From contig MU004198.1 in the NCBI GenBank assembly GCA_010093605.1, positions 564,456-628,455 on the forward strand: a stretch of 64,000 nt of DNA. Direction: 5' to 3'. Positions 10,112-22,064 of the stretch are shown piece by piece. Both the position numbers and the translations under genes were made by a program. A model generated the notes under the pieces. That model was not told where the DNA came from. It was given only the letters and a program-made list of their open reading frames with translations, and ran no database searches. Position 1 is the first letter of the stretch; each line of letters opens with the position of its first letter. This DNA comes from Lophium mytilinum (lineage: Eukaryota > Ascomycota > Dothideomycetes > Mytilinidiales > Mytilinidiaceae).

Positions 10112-12845
10112 GCAGATGATAAACCGCTGGAACAAGCACCAGCCTATGAAAATCAGCGAAACCATACGAGGATCTGGATGAACTGCTGGAATTCAAGCCA
10201 TAGGAATGAGTATGCACAGCAAGCGAAGTGTGGCCTCATTATCGGACTTTATCTATAGTAGCGGCCACCTTGCTACATGAAAAATCGGAGCATCTAGTAA
10301 TACTCCCAATTAGGCAGACCTAGTGTTAAGAAGCACTTATCTCAAAGAGCCCGTTGCGAATGTTGACACGGTAACGCACGCTCTGGGCGACATTCACCGA
10401 GGCTTGCGCCCCAAAATAACAATGGATAGGAACTAACGAGGCTGGAGAGGACGAGACTTGACTCACGCGTAATTACGGTAGTGTGGAGCACCTTTGCCAC
10501 TTTTGACTGCTAAATATAACAGATCTAGGCCGTCTGTCACGGAACAAGGAGCTGTCACGGAACAAGGAGCTGTAGGCCGTGTACGTGATGTATTGGATGA
10601 ATGTTGATTGATGAGTGTAGGGGAGAGAGAGGTCTGGAGGAAGGTGAGGCTATAGACAAGAGGTAACACGTGCCTGCCGTAGCCCTCACCGCTACTCCCT
10701 GACACCGTCAAACAATTTGGCTGTTACGGTGTAGCCATACGAAGTTGACCGAGCCGCATCAGGACCTCCAAGGCATAAGAATAGCCTTGAGGGAAAGGTG
10801 AGTCGTGGTAGCACGGCTGTCCGTTGCGTTATAGGGGTCACTGAGTTTACAATGGATGAAATGCTGATTATGGTGTGGATTTTACAGCAACCCAAAAGAT
10901 ATTTTGAGGAGGTGGAGGTCCACTGAACTTTAACAGTCCTCGTATGTTGAAGTAGGACAACCATGGAGAAAAGGGTCCGCTCTTTGCTCCCCTTGCAGGT
11001 ACTGCCAAGGCAAGTTAATAGGGCGAATAGCATGGATGTTTAAGACGTTTTGTCTCGCTCTTAAGTTTCATTGGGTTGTTAAATTCGGGTCCTTTATTAG
11101 TGGACGATAAACACTGTTTCAACATGGGGCGAGGCCTCTAAAGAAGTCTAAACTTAGTTCAACCCCGTTGACGTTCAAGCCTCAGGCACCCCTTCGACGA
11201 GCGTTACTATACATTATTCCCATGGCTCCTCCTATCTCCTAAAGAACCGCTCACAGAATCCTGTAGCTCAAACGACGAGAAGCAAACCCTTCAACATCAT
11301 CCACTTTCTGAAATTGAAGCTAAGAAAGACCAAAACAAATGACGGAGCTACGAGCCTAGTGACAGCGCTACCACTAGTATAGAAGGCAAGCGCGCCTTGA
11401 CTGCTGCAGAGCGACTTCTGATTGGTTTGTGCCGACAATAAAATGTTGACTCGTTGAGGAGTCCCACCCAGCCTCAAACTTGTCGGGAACTTCCGTCCTC
11501 ATAACGCGCTGTTTTATTTCACCAGGGTGCCAGCAAAAGAGAGAGGGGAAACATTGGTATTCAGGCAAGACAGAACAACTGCTCGCCCGTACCTGATTCG
11601 CGATCTAAACATCTAATCGCACTTCTGTCCGGCCTCGGAAACCCGACCGAACATGGCCTATGCCCCACATAGGGAGCTTCGAAATCCATTTCCCTGCTCT
11701 CTCATGTCACCTGCTAGTCTACAACTCAAATTCTGTCTAGTGTGATAAGCCTAGGACCGTAGCTTGGAAGATGTCACGTCTTCAAACGGAGACGGGACAA
11801 ATGTCGTCGTAGGAGCACGCTCGGCGTGGCCAAACACGCCATTGTATTGGACAGATTCCATGGGCGAGGCTGCTAGCAAGGCTGCGACTGAGCGATAAGC
11901 CGAATAGATGCGGACCGTCGTCCGTAGCGGCGGCATGGAAGGTTCGGGACGTTACGCTAATTCCCCGATGAGGGGCTCCGCCTCCACTAACGCCCCGAAC
12001 TGACGTAACGAGGCAGCTTTTATGCCTGAGGATAGACAGGCCTAAAGCAAATATGACCCCTAGCTGTTCCTAGTGTATTGGCAACTAAGCAAGCGCTGCA
12101 ACAGCCTTGATTTGAGTGGTCAGTTGGGAGATGTCAAGAGCGCTGGGGGATGAGGCTGGACATCCGATTGATGACGTCGAATATCATCAGTACTAGCACC
12201 CGAGTAGCCATAGCACAGCAGGAAGAAATGACGCAAGATCAGGCCAGAAATGTGAAAGGAAGAAAAGGAACTAGGATGGCTCGAGGAAGGAGGGCGGCGA
12301 TCCGAGTTCTTGTACTGTATAATGTGCCAGCGTAGTGCTTCTTCCAAGTGTATGGTGCAGGTCGGGGCCATCTACGGGACTTTATAGGCACTGTATGTAC
12401 ATCGACGTCGACCAGTCGGCGAATATGACAGGATCAGAGGGAAGGTACGATGAAAATGGGCGAAGGGTGACACAAATAACACCACAACTTGCTATTCTGG
12501 CGAGCCCGTAGGCATCTGCGTGAGGAGCCCTGGTGGGGACTGCTGCGGGGTAGCTGTTCTGGCCCCAGTATAGAAGCAGTAAATAGCTCCAGAGCAGTGA
12601 GTTTGAGGTAGTTGATTGCGGGCCAATCAAGGAGCTTCAGAATTAACCTTTCGCTTCGATCGCGGGACGAACCGTGCTGGACCCTGCAGCACAAGGCACG
12701 TGCAAAGCAACCTTGAACACCACTCCGCCAATTCATCTCATCTTCAACACCACGCTTGCTATCTGAAACGCCCAGGCGTATTCGACGAGGCCTTCTCATA
12801 CTTCATATCCTCCTCCACCGTCGCTACCATCTTCTGCTGCACACC
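10112..12845. other. Long gene-poor interval
   Basis: About 2.7 kb without a gene I can support. It includes the upstream region of the bZIP gene and of the Sec2-domain gene. An 18-bp tandem duplication sits at 10535-10570. Around 11942-12000 there is a GC-rich patch with CCCC/AGGGG (STRE-like) words and a short GTTCGGG...CCCGAAC inverted repeat. Short ORFs on both strands have no recognisable features. Confidence 0.5.
10535..10570. repeat. 18-bp tandem duplication
   Basis: TGTCACGGAACAAGGAGC is repeated head to tail, two perfect copies, in non-coding sequence. It is probably simple slippage. Confidence 0.9.
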
Positions 12846-13599
12846 ATGCCCAGCATGTCCGCCGCCGTGCCGACACCCAACCCACCCGACGACCCCTACC
12901 TACGAGTACAAGCACACACCTGTCCAAAGTGCGGCGCCGAATACGCCCACACCCTCGACGAGCACAACGACAGCGACAAGCGCCGAATATCAGAACTAGA
13001 ATCCCAGATCAGGCTCCTAACCGAAAAGGCCACCTCCGCCGGTACGCCCTCCCTTCCTCCCAAACCCCCACAAAGCTCTAGCTAACTCCAAATCTTCTCC
13101 AGTCGACAAACTCACCGACTACGAAGACGAGCTCCGCCGCCTCAAATCCACCCAACCACCCCCCGAACCCCCCCGCTCCTCCACCGACACCGAAGCCCCC
13201 CGCCCCACCACCTCCTCCAGCACCTCCGCCCCCAAACCCTCCCGCTTCTCCTCCCTCCTCGGCGCCCGCCGCGACACCCCCCCGCCCCTCCCCCCCGTCC
13301 CCTCGCCATCAGCCCAGCAACAACCCGACCTCCGCGCCGCGCTGGAGCGCGAGCAGAGCCTCCGCGCGGCAGCCGAGGGCAAGCTCACCGCGATGAGCGG
13401 GGAGATCGAGGATCTCAGCGTGCAGCTGTTCCAGCAGGCGAACGAGATGGTAGCGACGGAGCGGAAGGCGCGGGCGAAGCTGGAGGAGCGGGTGGCGGTG
13501 CTGGAGTCGCGGGACGACGAGAAGCGGAAGCGGTTGGAGAGGTTGGAGGGGGCGATGCGGAGGATTGAGCGGGTGAGGGGGTTGTTGCAGGTTGGGTGA
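12846..13599 (+). CDS. Short Sec2-domain (Rab guanine-exchange-type) coiled-coil protein
   Basis: Two exons (12846-13041, 13103-13599; 61-bp intron with GCTAAC) give 230 aa. The start is the ATG in CACCATG; an in-frame ATG at 12756 lies upstream but adds a Leu/Arg/His-rich stretch that looks untranslated. The N terminus has a CPKCGAEY zinc-ribbon-like pair. A Pro/Ser-rich linker follows, then a long coiled coil (LEREQSLRAAAEGKLTAM, LSVQLFQQANEMVATERKA) that matches the Sec2p/Rabin8 domain activating Sec4/Rab8-type GTPases in exocytosis. At 230 residues it is much shorter than yeast Sec2p and lacks its long C-terminal region. Other Pezizomycotina have similar short Sec2-domain proteins, so I read it as complete. 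Third positions are extremely GC-rich. Confidence 0.75.
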
Positions 13600-14786
13600 C
13601 CTGATGGAGGGGGCTATGCGGTTATGTTTGGGGACTTACATAATTATACGGAGGGGGAGGTGCTCTGCTAGAATTGGACGTGGCGAGCGGATATGTCTGG
13701 AATTGAAGAAGGGCGCGTCAGGGCATGCGCTGCGTCGCTCGCGAGGGATACACAGCGCCGTGGCATGGTGCTGTTGCGGTCTTTAGGGACTGCTTTGAAG
13801 ACCCGCCAGGGCCAGATATCTGTGGTCCTGGTAAGCTGTCTCGGCTATGTGAATACGAGGAAAGGGCTTGGCATGATTCTCTGGCCTAGGGGCCATCGCA
13901 GACACGCCGGACGCTCTGTGTAGAGGGCTAATGAAGAGAGAAGTGGCATGGGGGGTTGCATTATCGTGTTATTGACGTCGCATTTAGCGCTCATAACCTA
14001 AGCTTGTACTGCTAGATTGTGTTATATATTGCTACATCAAATCATATTCATCACTCTTACCCACTTATAACCAATGACCGGATCACTCCAGTTTATATCT
14101 TGTACTACTGCTGAACTACTCCTCGCAGTGCACTCCGAAGTAGTATGGCAAAAAAGCCGTTAGTGACACAAAGGCAAGCTGATCACGGTGCAACTCGCCA
14201 AAGCAACATCTCATCTGAAGCATGATGACAGTACTCAATAGTTGCCATTTGGCACTCAATTTCCTACCGCTAATATGTACACCATCCAACCTCATAACGT
14301 CCATCCCCAAACCCCTTTCATGTCCTCCGGAAAAAATCCCCTATCATATTTATGAACACAAACCTCCATACTCGCCGTGCACAGCACCGCAAGGCACCAG
14401 TGAAATGCTTATACGCCTAAACCTGCAAACAGAAAATGGAACTAGCCGAACTTCAAGCGGCGGCAATTGCCACGCTGCAGAAGCCAACGAAGAGAAAGAA
14501 AAAGACACTCGAAATGCAGGAGATGCAGAAAAAATGCCAAATCAAAGCATTATCCCCGCTTACCTAGAAGCCAAACGCAAGGCGGGTTCCCACTAAGGAT
14601 ATGAATTCCGCTTGATCAACAAACAAGCGCCCCAGAAAATCCAAACAAAGCCAAACTTGACAAACCGGGTATACCCGCAAGAAACAACACCACAGTTAAG
14701 TTCATACATTCGTCCTCAACGCATCCAACACTTTCACTCGGATATCATGATGCGCAATCCAAGATCGTTCTCCAGAAATTGAAAAG
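13600..14786. other. Intergenic, nothing recognised
   Basis: The tail sides of two convergent genes meet here. Short ORFs (for example 14222-14596 on plus) have no domain or splice support. Much of it is probably 3' UTR. Confidence 0.5.
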
Positions 14787-17700
14787 TTATCGAGCTGGAA
14801 TAGTGGCGGATAGCTGCTTTTTCCTTTTCTTGACCAACCACTCGCTGAGTAACGAGTCCAGCCGCCCACCCATGTCTTTGACGGCACTTCGTTCGTCTTG
14901 GAACAAACCGGCCATGATGGGGTGCTCCGGCCCGACAGGTACAACGCCAGAGGTGTCGTGCACGACGAGGAGCATGTCCCGGATGTCGCTGCCATCGTCG
15001 AGGTAGGTGCGGAGACTGGCGTCTGACCACGCGGGTAAGGAGGCGGTTGAGGATGGCGGAGGGGAGTGCTGCATTTCGTGGGTGGGGATAGGAGCAGGGC
15101 GACTTGGGGCTGCTGGGACATTTGTGAGAGGCGGTGTTAGGGTCGTTGGTGATGGGGTGCCTGTCGGGCGAGAGGCGATGAGATTGGGTGCTGAGGGCTG
15201 TGATGTAGAAGGGCTATCGCGGAGGGAGGGAGTTGATATTGGCGATCCCGAGTCTTGGCTTGAGGTATCGCCAGTAAGGTCAGGAGGATTGTGGGCGTCG
15301 TGATCAAGGCCGCGACTGGACAATTCATTTTCTGGAGGCTGTGCATCTCTCGGAGACACATGCACTGGGGACTCAGATAATCGCTCTGCAGCATCCGAAG
15401 GGTCGGTGCAGCGTTGGGACGTCTCATCCGGACCGTCATGGGGGTCTGCAAAAGGGTCCGCCTTCTCGTCGTCTGCTGAGGAGTCGAAATCATCGAGCTG
15501 AACGCGTTGCTTCGCCTTTTTGACCTTTTCGGGCCGAGGTTCGTTCGGACTGCGACCTAGCATATTGGTAAGAGGAGTTAGTTTCGATGCGGAAGAATTG
15601 GACCGAGATCTTTGGGACTCCGCTCTAGACTCCGGTGATTGTATGCGGCCTTGTACGGATTCCTGCGGAAGGTGTTCTGGTTCGGGAGATACCAGACGCA
15701 TGGTACCGGGATTTTGTTGACCATTAGGTTTGGAGTTCAATGGAGCTGGCTGAAGCTGCACTGTAGGCTCTGGACTTGCAGTCTGTGACGTATTTTGCGC
15801 GTTCTTTGGAGGAGACACGTCGCCATTTCGGGGTGCTTTTTGGAGTTTGCCCTTGCTGGGATTTCTCTGGGGTTGCACCGCGGGTTCCTTTTCGGACATG
15901 GAGTTCTCCGTCGGCGAGTCGTCCGAGTTCTTGCTCTGAGGTGAGCCTCTTCCAAGCTCCTCGGAAACCTTCTCAGTATCACTACCCTCAGGATCTTGGG
16001 TCTTGGTTTTCTTGTCCTTCCTCTTGAACAGCCCGCTAAGCATTCCAGGTTTCTTCTCTTTCTTTTTCTTCTCGTCCTTTGTCTTATCCGCGAATCCGTT
16101 CTTCTCGAGACTTTCCAGGCTAGGACCTCGCTCCTTAGTCTCAAAGGACCGCGTGGTTGAACCGCTGGAGTCGTCTCTGAGAATGTTTGGCGTCAGGGTA
16201 ATTTTCCGTGTCTCTGCGTTGTCATCTTTGAAGAACGAATCTGTGTTTCGAAGTGTCCCGTTCCGCGAGACTTTCGGATCGACTATAACAGGTAAGCTTT
16301 CCGATTTAGTATGACCCTGTAAAGAGAACCTACGAGGTCGATCAAACATCTCATCACTTGTTCGTTGTTTGTCGCTCTCCTTCAACAATTCATCGGTTGA
16401 GTCTCGGGGGGCATCAATGCTATCCGCAGATGATTTGACATCCTTCTTGGCGCCGTTGATCTTGAGTGGTTGGACAGCCAGTGCATCCTCCTGCTCTGGC
16501 TCTTGGCCGTTTTGCGTCGCCTCAACTTGTGTCTGCTGAGACGTCCCTTCGAATGAATCGTCTTGGTCATCGTCTTCGTCGGAAGAGTAGTCATAGTCAG
16601 AGGCTTCGACATATGTAGGCGCTGTAAACTGAACAGTCTTTGCGTTTCGTCGCCTCATTGCCTTTTTCAAGGGGTTCTTCGTTTTCTCGGCTGTATCGCC
16701 CAGCATGGTAGCAGATAGCTGTATTGATTAGAAAAGACCCCAGCAAAATCCAAGAAAACATACATCAATATTTCGGTGCTTATTCAACCGCGCTAATCGC
16801 TCGGTCGGCGTCTCGATGTGCTCGGCGGGGAGATATCCTAAGATCGTTAGTTTGTGAAATGATAAGCAGATGCAGGAGGACGTACCAATACTGCTATCCT
16901 TCACTACTCTAACCAGCCACCAATAGCTATTACTATCGTCCAAAAGGACCATGGTGTCGCCTTTGGTGGCATTGGCTTGGCCTTCTACCGTGGCCACAAA
17001 TGTATGCAACGCGTAAACAAACTCAAAATCGATGTCCTCTGTGTATCGTAAGCACTCTCCGCCCCAGCCAGAGTCAATGAAACGGGGATCTTCAGAAAAA
17101 GAAACGTCACTGTCATCATCATCGCCAGAATAGTCCATGTCAAGGGCAGAGTCGGCGTCGCTGTCGGTTATCCAGGATGCATCGGAGCTTGTTGGAGAAC
17201 CCGGCGGTGTAGGATGAGGAGTGTGGACGACCTTGAATTCTCCGGGGGGAAACATTCTCCGATCAATCTTTGGAGGGATGAGGTAGTATTCATCAACATC
17301 AGAACCGTTTTCCAGTTCAGAACAGTCTTCAATATCAGACGTTTGCAGTTCAGGGCCGTCCTCAACATCCGAAATGGTTTCCAGTTCAGGGCCGTCTTCC
17401 ATATCCGACCTTTCCAGTTCAGGTCCATTTTCGATATCCGAACCTTCCAGGAGCGGGTCATCTGAGGGAAGCAGCATCTTTCGAAGGTCACCGGAGTCAA
17501 ACTTGACCAGCGAGACGTTGGAATCCTGGCGGATGCTCTGCAATTGGGCGTCAATCCTAGACAGATAATCGGGCTGTGGTTGTGGCAGTGTGGTCGAGGT
17601 GGCATCCGTGATTCCGGCGAAGCGGACCGTCTTCCTGGCGCCTGGTTTTGATGCCTCCAGCGGCGTATACTTACGACCACGATGAAGATGACTTGGTGAC

Positions 17701-18467
17701 TGTGCCTGAGGCAATCTTGAGCGTAGGGATGAAGGAAAAGGTGTAGGGGAAGGAATGAGAGAAGACGTCGGCCGAGCCCCCGTTCCAGCTGCTGTGTCGG
17801 GATCGTCTTGACCAGCGGATACAACGAGCGGAAGGTGAATAGGCGTTGATCTGTAGGGCGAAGAAGAGAAATCGAGGCTGGGTGAAGGGGTGTCCGACTT
17901 CGAGTACCGAGTGGGAGTCGGAGTCGAATCCGGAGAGAGAGAAGAAGAACGGCGCGGAGGCCAGGACGTAGGTAGAGAATACACACCATCGTCAATTGAC
18001 GGCGAACTCGAGATTTTGTCCATCATATCGTCGTCGTCGTCCATGTCGTCCATGTCGCCGTCGGCCATGTCTCCGTCGTCGCCGGCATTGGACATGCCGC
18101 CATTCATGCGTATAGCTTGCTCGTCTTGTCGTTGCTGATCAGCATTGCTGACGAGGGTGGTCTCATCGTCTGAGCCTGGGTCCTCGCGCAGAGCAGCGCC
18201 CGAGTCGTCCCATGCCTTCTGCAGGTTGGCATCTTCAGCAGCGCGCTCATCGTCAGCCTGTTTGACCGCGGCCGCCTGGTGGGGAGCGGCTGGGCCAATT
18301 CCGAGGGGTGCTGGACGAGCGGGCTGGCGGGAGTGGTCCTGAGCGGTAGGAGAGGTCTTTTCTTGTAAATCGAGCGTATCTGCACGGGAACCACTGTTAG
18401 AGAGTGCGCCAGTTCGCATTGCTCAGCGCGGAGACGTACCAGCCCGAATAATATGGGGTCGCGTCAT
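14787..18467 (-). CDS. BUD14: BUD14/Tea4-type SH3-domain polarity protein
   Basis: Four exons (18467-18440, 18379-16886, 16837-16764, 16718-14787) give 1175 aa. The first exon is only 28 bp (MTRPHIIRA) and was found by splice-site matching; frame stays open to the stop at 14787. A single SH3 domain (FVYALHTFVATVEGQANATK, YWWLVRVV, GYLPAEHIETP) lies near residues 460-520, split by an intron. Acidic, Ser-rich disordered regions flank it. In yeast Bud14 and fission-yeast Tea4 the family recruits protein phosphatase 1 (Glc7/Dis2) to sites of polarised growth and restrains formins. Two RVxF-type PP1-docking candidates are visible, KTVRF (about residue 270) and KTVQF (about 563). A repeat of DIEDGPELE-like units precedes the SH3. 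The family call rests on the SH3 context and overall layout. Confidence 0.8.
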
Positions 18468-20407
18468 TCTAACTCATGTCCAAAAAAGAATCCAGCGGGT
18501 GGGATGTTTGTGCCGCCCGTCGCCAAATCGACCGAGGCGTCCAAAGAATGCGAATGTCGGGGGAGCAGAAGGCAAACGGGTCTAAGCAATGCCACAAGAA
18601 CTATAGCAGCAAAGAATGTGCAGCCTATGGAGGGAGGAGCGGCCGTCGCATGCGGTGGTTGGAGTCTAAGTCGGGGGGGAGGCACAGGCCACCAGGACGT
18701 GAGGCGGTGCTGATCGGAGGCCTCAATGGTGGCGCGGCGCTGAGAATGCGGTCGGTAGGTAGGTATGGATGTAGGAGAATGGTCGGTAGGGCGCTGGAGC
18801 AGCCTTGGGGTTCGCAGCAGTGGTGTTCGGGGGTCTTCAGGGTGCAAGAAAGGGAGTCAAGTTTCGTGTTTCATTAATGCCAGGGGGCTGTCCCGAAATA
18901 CTTGCCCCGTGCTTTCTGGGTAGCGCCTCCCCACCCCCAAGAGCCCGACGCCGGCATCCATGACCGCTGTCGACCGTAAACTGGGCCCGCTGCCTGCTGC
19001 CCGCCTGCTATCGACAAGCCGGCCTGCATGCTGTGTTCCATGCTGTAGGCGTCCATATGACGATTGAACCCACAGCAGCAGCACTCCCCTCTGTTCAAGA
19101 GGAGGCGCAGGCCAGCAGGCAAGTCACGCGGGCTGGACTGGGGTCGCTTAAACGAGCAACGAGCCACAGCACGCTAATCTTGTTCCTGAGCACTGGAGAT
19201 CTCATGGAAGTAAGCTTGGTTCCTTGGTTGTTGGAGAGGCATCGCGGCCATGGCTCCGCGTCCGCTGCCATCTAGAAGGCCAGCTCGTCGTCGTCATCCA
19301 CCATGGCACTTGTCAATGGCCATGTTTGCTGCATGCATCAAGTCCCCGCCCGATTGAAACACTCGACTCAGACCTGCAGGCCTGTCTTGCCTTGAAACGT
19401 CATCTTGCCCATTGGACATAACCACGACGAAAACCTTGATCATCATTAAGCACCTGGCGAGAATCGGGTAGCGTTCAGCTGTGTGCCCTTCCTACCGGTC
19501 GATGAGAGAGAGCAGTTCTCGTGAGGGACTTCGCTCCTTCAGTCTTCTTCGGTGCACCGAGCCGTATCCTGCAGTGGCACAGGGTCGCATTCGGGACTTG
19601 CACTAGAAAAGCGGTGTTTACAGCTAATGGGCTCAGAAAAAATGTATAAGACCATTCTGAAGGCATATCAGTCCTTACATGACGTCCCGATACATCTTTC
19701 TATCACAGCATTGGGCCAGAAGTTGTTCCGAATCCTCAAACATGGACCCCATCCGAGAACAGCGCGCCGGGTTCTATATTGGGCACAAGCCGCATATGAT
19801 GGTCGAAATCCATCCTTAGCATCGGAAGGTCTCCCGCAGCCTTTCTAGCAAACAATTATCGAGGTGTACCTATGCGACTTCGTTTGCGATTTGTTGTCGT
19901 AGCTTTCATGGCTTGGCACTTCATCACGCCTCGTCAAATCAAGCTCTCGTTGAGCCTCGGTCCTCTTCAGCCCGATCCAAAGTTGGGAACCAACCTTCCC
20001 CAGTCTGTGGAACCCAAGAGATGTCCACCTGCAGGTTGTCCGATGCTTTGGTCACCTTCCAACGTCATTGACATCAAATACCTGCGTCGAACCGAGGGTC
20101 TCCTGAGAACGGATGTCGGTCATGTCCTTATTCATTATCTACTTGAAGCCGTGTTACTTGAGCCTTTTTCTCCTTTTAGCATCTTATTATAGCTGCTACA
20201 CGTGGCAGTAGTTCAATCCCTCGTCGTAGGTTTCTGCGCTTTTGCCATCCAGTACTTGGAGTGCCTCATGGTAATGTCAGATGTCTAATCGAAACCAAAC
20301 CCATCCTCTTGAATAGCCATTAACCGTGTAGACTATGGCTGACAAACTTGTAAATGCATGATAAGAAAATGAGAATACAATAGACTCTACTACTCTCACA
20401 GCACCGC
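18468..20407. other. Gene-poor interval
   Basis: Upstream region of the BUD14-type gene and 3' side of the reductase gene. ORFs such as 18476-18877 and 19552-20192 lack any recognisable domain, and I could not extend them by splicing. No RNA gene or repeat was seen. Confidence 0.5.
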
Positions 20408-21402
20408 TCAGGCGCCAATCTTTATCACCACCTTGCCCCTCGCATGTCCAGACGCCGTCTTCGCAAACGCCTTCTCATACTCCTCCAACTTCCACACACT
20501 ATCCACAACTGTCTTGCACAGTCCCCTCTCCATAAGCCCCGAAATAACAGCCAGCTCCTCTCCCCTCGACTCCATAATGAAGAACAGCCCCTTCACCCCC
20601 TTCGGCGCCCCTCCCTCTGGCTCCTTATACCGCGGCACAATACTCACAAACGTCCCCCCTTCCCTCACCACCGTCCACGCATCTTCCATTGACTTCCCCC
20701 CCGCACAATCAAAAACCACATCAAACTTTTCCTCTCCTCCTCACCAGCCACCCACGCCTCCAAACTCGTCTCCGTATAATCAACCACCTCATCCGCTCCC
20801 AACCCACTTACAAACCCCGCATTCCTCCCACTACACGTCCCAACCACATACGCCCCCGCCAGCCGCGCAAACTGCACCGCCCACAACCCCACCCCCCCAC
20901 TCGCCGCCAGAACCAGCACCCTCTTCCCAGCATTCTCCACAACTCCCCTCCCATCCGCCCCTAACGCCGCCAGCCCCCCATGCTCAAACAGCGCCTGCCA
21001 CGCCGTCTCCGCGCTCATCGGCACCGTCGCGGCCTCGACCTCGCTCAGCGCCTCGGGCCGCAGCGCCGCTTCCGAGGGGGCGATGGTCGCGTACTCCCGT
21101 GCGCAGCCTTCGCGGGCGGCCGTCACGCGGCCGTAGATCTCATCGCCGGGAGCGAAGGGCGAGCCGGCGACGGGGGTGAGGACGGTGCCGGCGACGTCGA
21201 AGGCGGGGACGTGGAGGGCGGGCCAGGCGACGAAGGGGCCCCAGGTGAGTTCGCCGTTGGTGAGGGCGGTGGCGTGGACGCGGATGAGGTGCTCGGTTGG
21301 CGGGGGGGTGGGAACGGGGAAGGCGGGGGAGAGGGATAGGGTGGAGGTGGTGGTGTTGAAGAGGATGGTGGGTTGGGTTTTGGGGATTCGTGGGGTGGGC
21401 AT
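20408..21402 (-). CDS. Zinc-free medium-chain reductase/quinone oxidoreductase, apparent frameshift
   Basis: The N-terminal part (21402 to about 20740) begins MPTPRIPKTQPTILF and carries the GroES-like fold (HATALTNGELTWGPF, VPAFDVAGTVL, PGDEIYGRVTA). The nucleotide-binding motif VLVLAASGGVGLWAVQFARL follows. The family is the NADPH-dependent quinone-oxidoreductase branch of the MDR superfamily, with no zinc-binding Cys set. Its natural continuation, FDVVFDCAGGKSMEDAW to GKVVIKIGA, lies in another frame (to 20408). The switch is in a purine-rich run near 20730-20745, and the GT-AG distance there is too short for an intron. So this is either a real one-base indel that would truncate the protein or an assembly error. 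Both halves look well conserved, favouring a recent event or an error. Codon third positions are strongly C-rich. Confidence 0.7.
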
Positions 21403-22064
21403 TTTGGAGGTTTGGGTGGGGTTTGGAGGATGGAGCTGGAGGGATGGAAGATGGGATTGAGGATTGCGAGAGTTTAGGTGGTGGTTGATATGGAATGGAA
21501 GACAAGAAGGGGATTCGATGGTAGGTTATATACTATAGGACTATGGCGTGCTGTGACGCTTCATGCATTGCTCAATCAGGACCTCAGCGCTTTTCGCGGA
21601 CACTTGAACGACTGATGAGCCGGGTGCTGCGTTCTCGACAGCAATGAAGCCGGAGATGACAAACCTCTATAGGCTGTAGGCTACATGTCAATGCTTAATG
21701 GGCTGACTGAGAATGAGAAACGCAATGCCCAGACAATCGAAATTCATGGCTGAAGTCGGTTTCCGTGGAGAAAGCGGAAACAGAACAAAGACTGGAAGTA
21801 TAAAGAGCTGTAGGTGGATGGAGTTAGTCAGTCAGCAGCCATAGGCACGCCAAAATGCAGGTATCAGGTGTACGTCAAGACGATTAATATCAGGGATTCT
21901 TCGTATTCAGTCCCGACGCCCGCTCAATGCTTGGCGAAGCTCCGATCCATCTCCGCGGAGTGGATAGCAATGCAAACCAATAGACCCCCACAGCTACTTG
22001 GATATAGTCCAGACTTTTGAATACCAAGACTTTTCCGCTCATACATCGCTGAAATCTAAGATGC
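21403..22064. other. Intergenic, nothing recognised
   Basis: Promoter of the reductase gene and 3' flank of NUP192. No gene that I can support. Confidence 0.5.

Noticed and set aside
11942-12008. GC-rich patch with GTTCGGG...CCCGAAC and CCCC...GGGG words
   Set aside because: Arms are short and not nested; too weak to call a terminal repeat or hairpin, and no gene starts close by.
14222-14596. Plus-strand ORF of 124 codons
   Set aside because: Biased composition, no recognisable feature; more likely 3' flank of the BUD14-type gene.
19552-20192. Two consecutive plus-strand ORFs
   Set aside because: They could not be joined into a sensible product and show no family similarity that I recognise.
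20150-20225. GTTCAATCCC resembling a tRNA B box
   Set aside because: No A box at the right distance and no cloverleaf pairing; not a tRNA.
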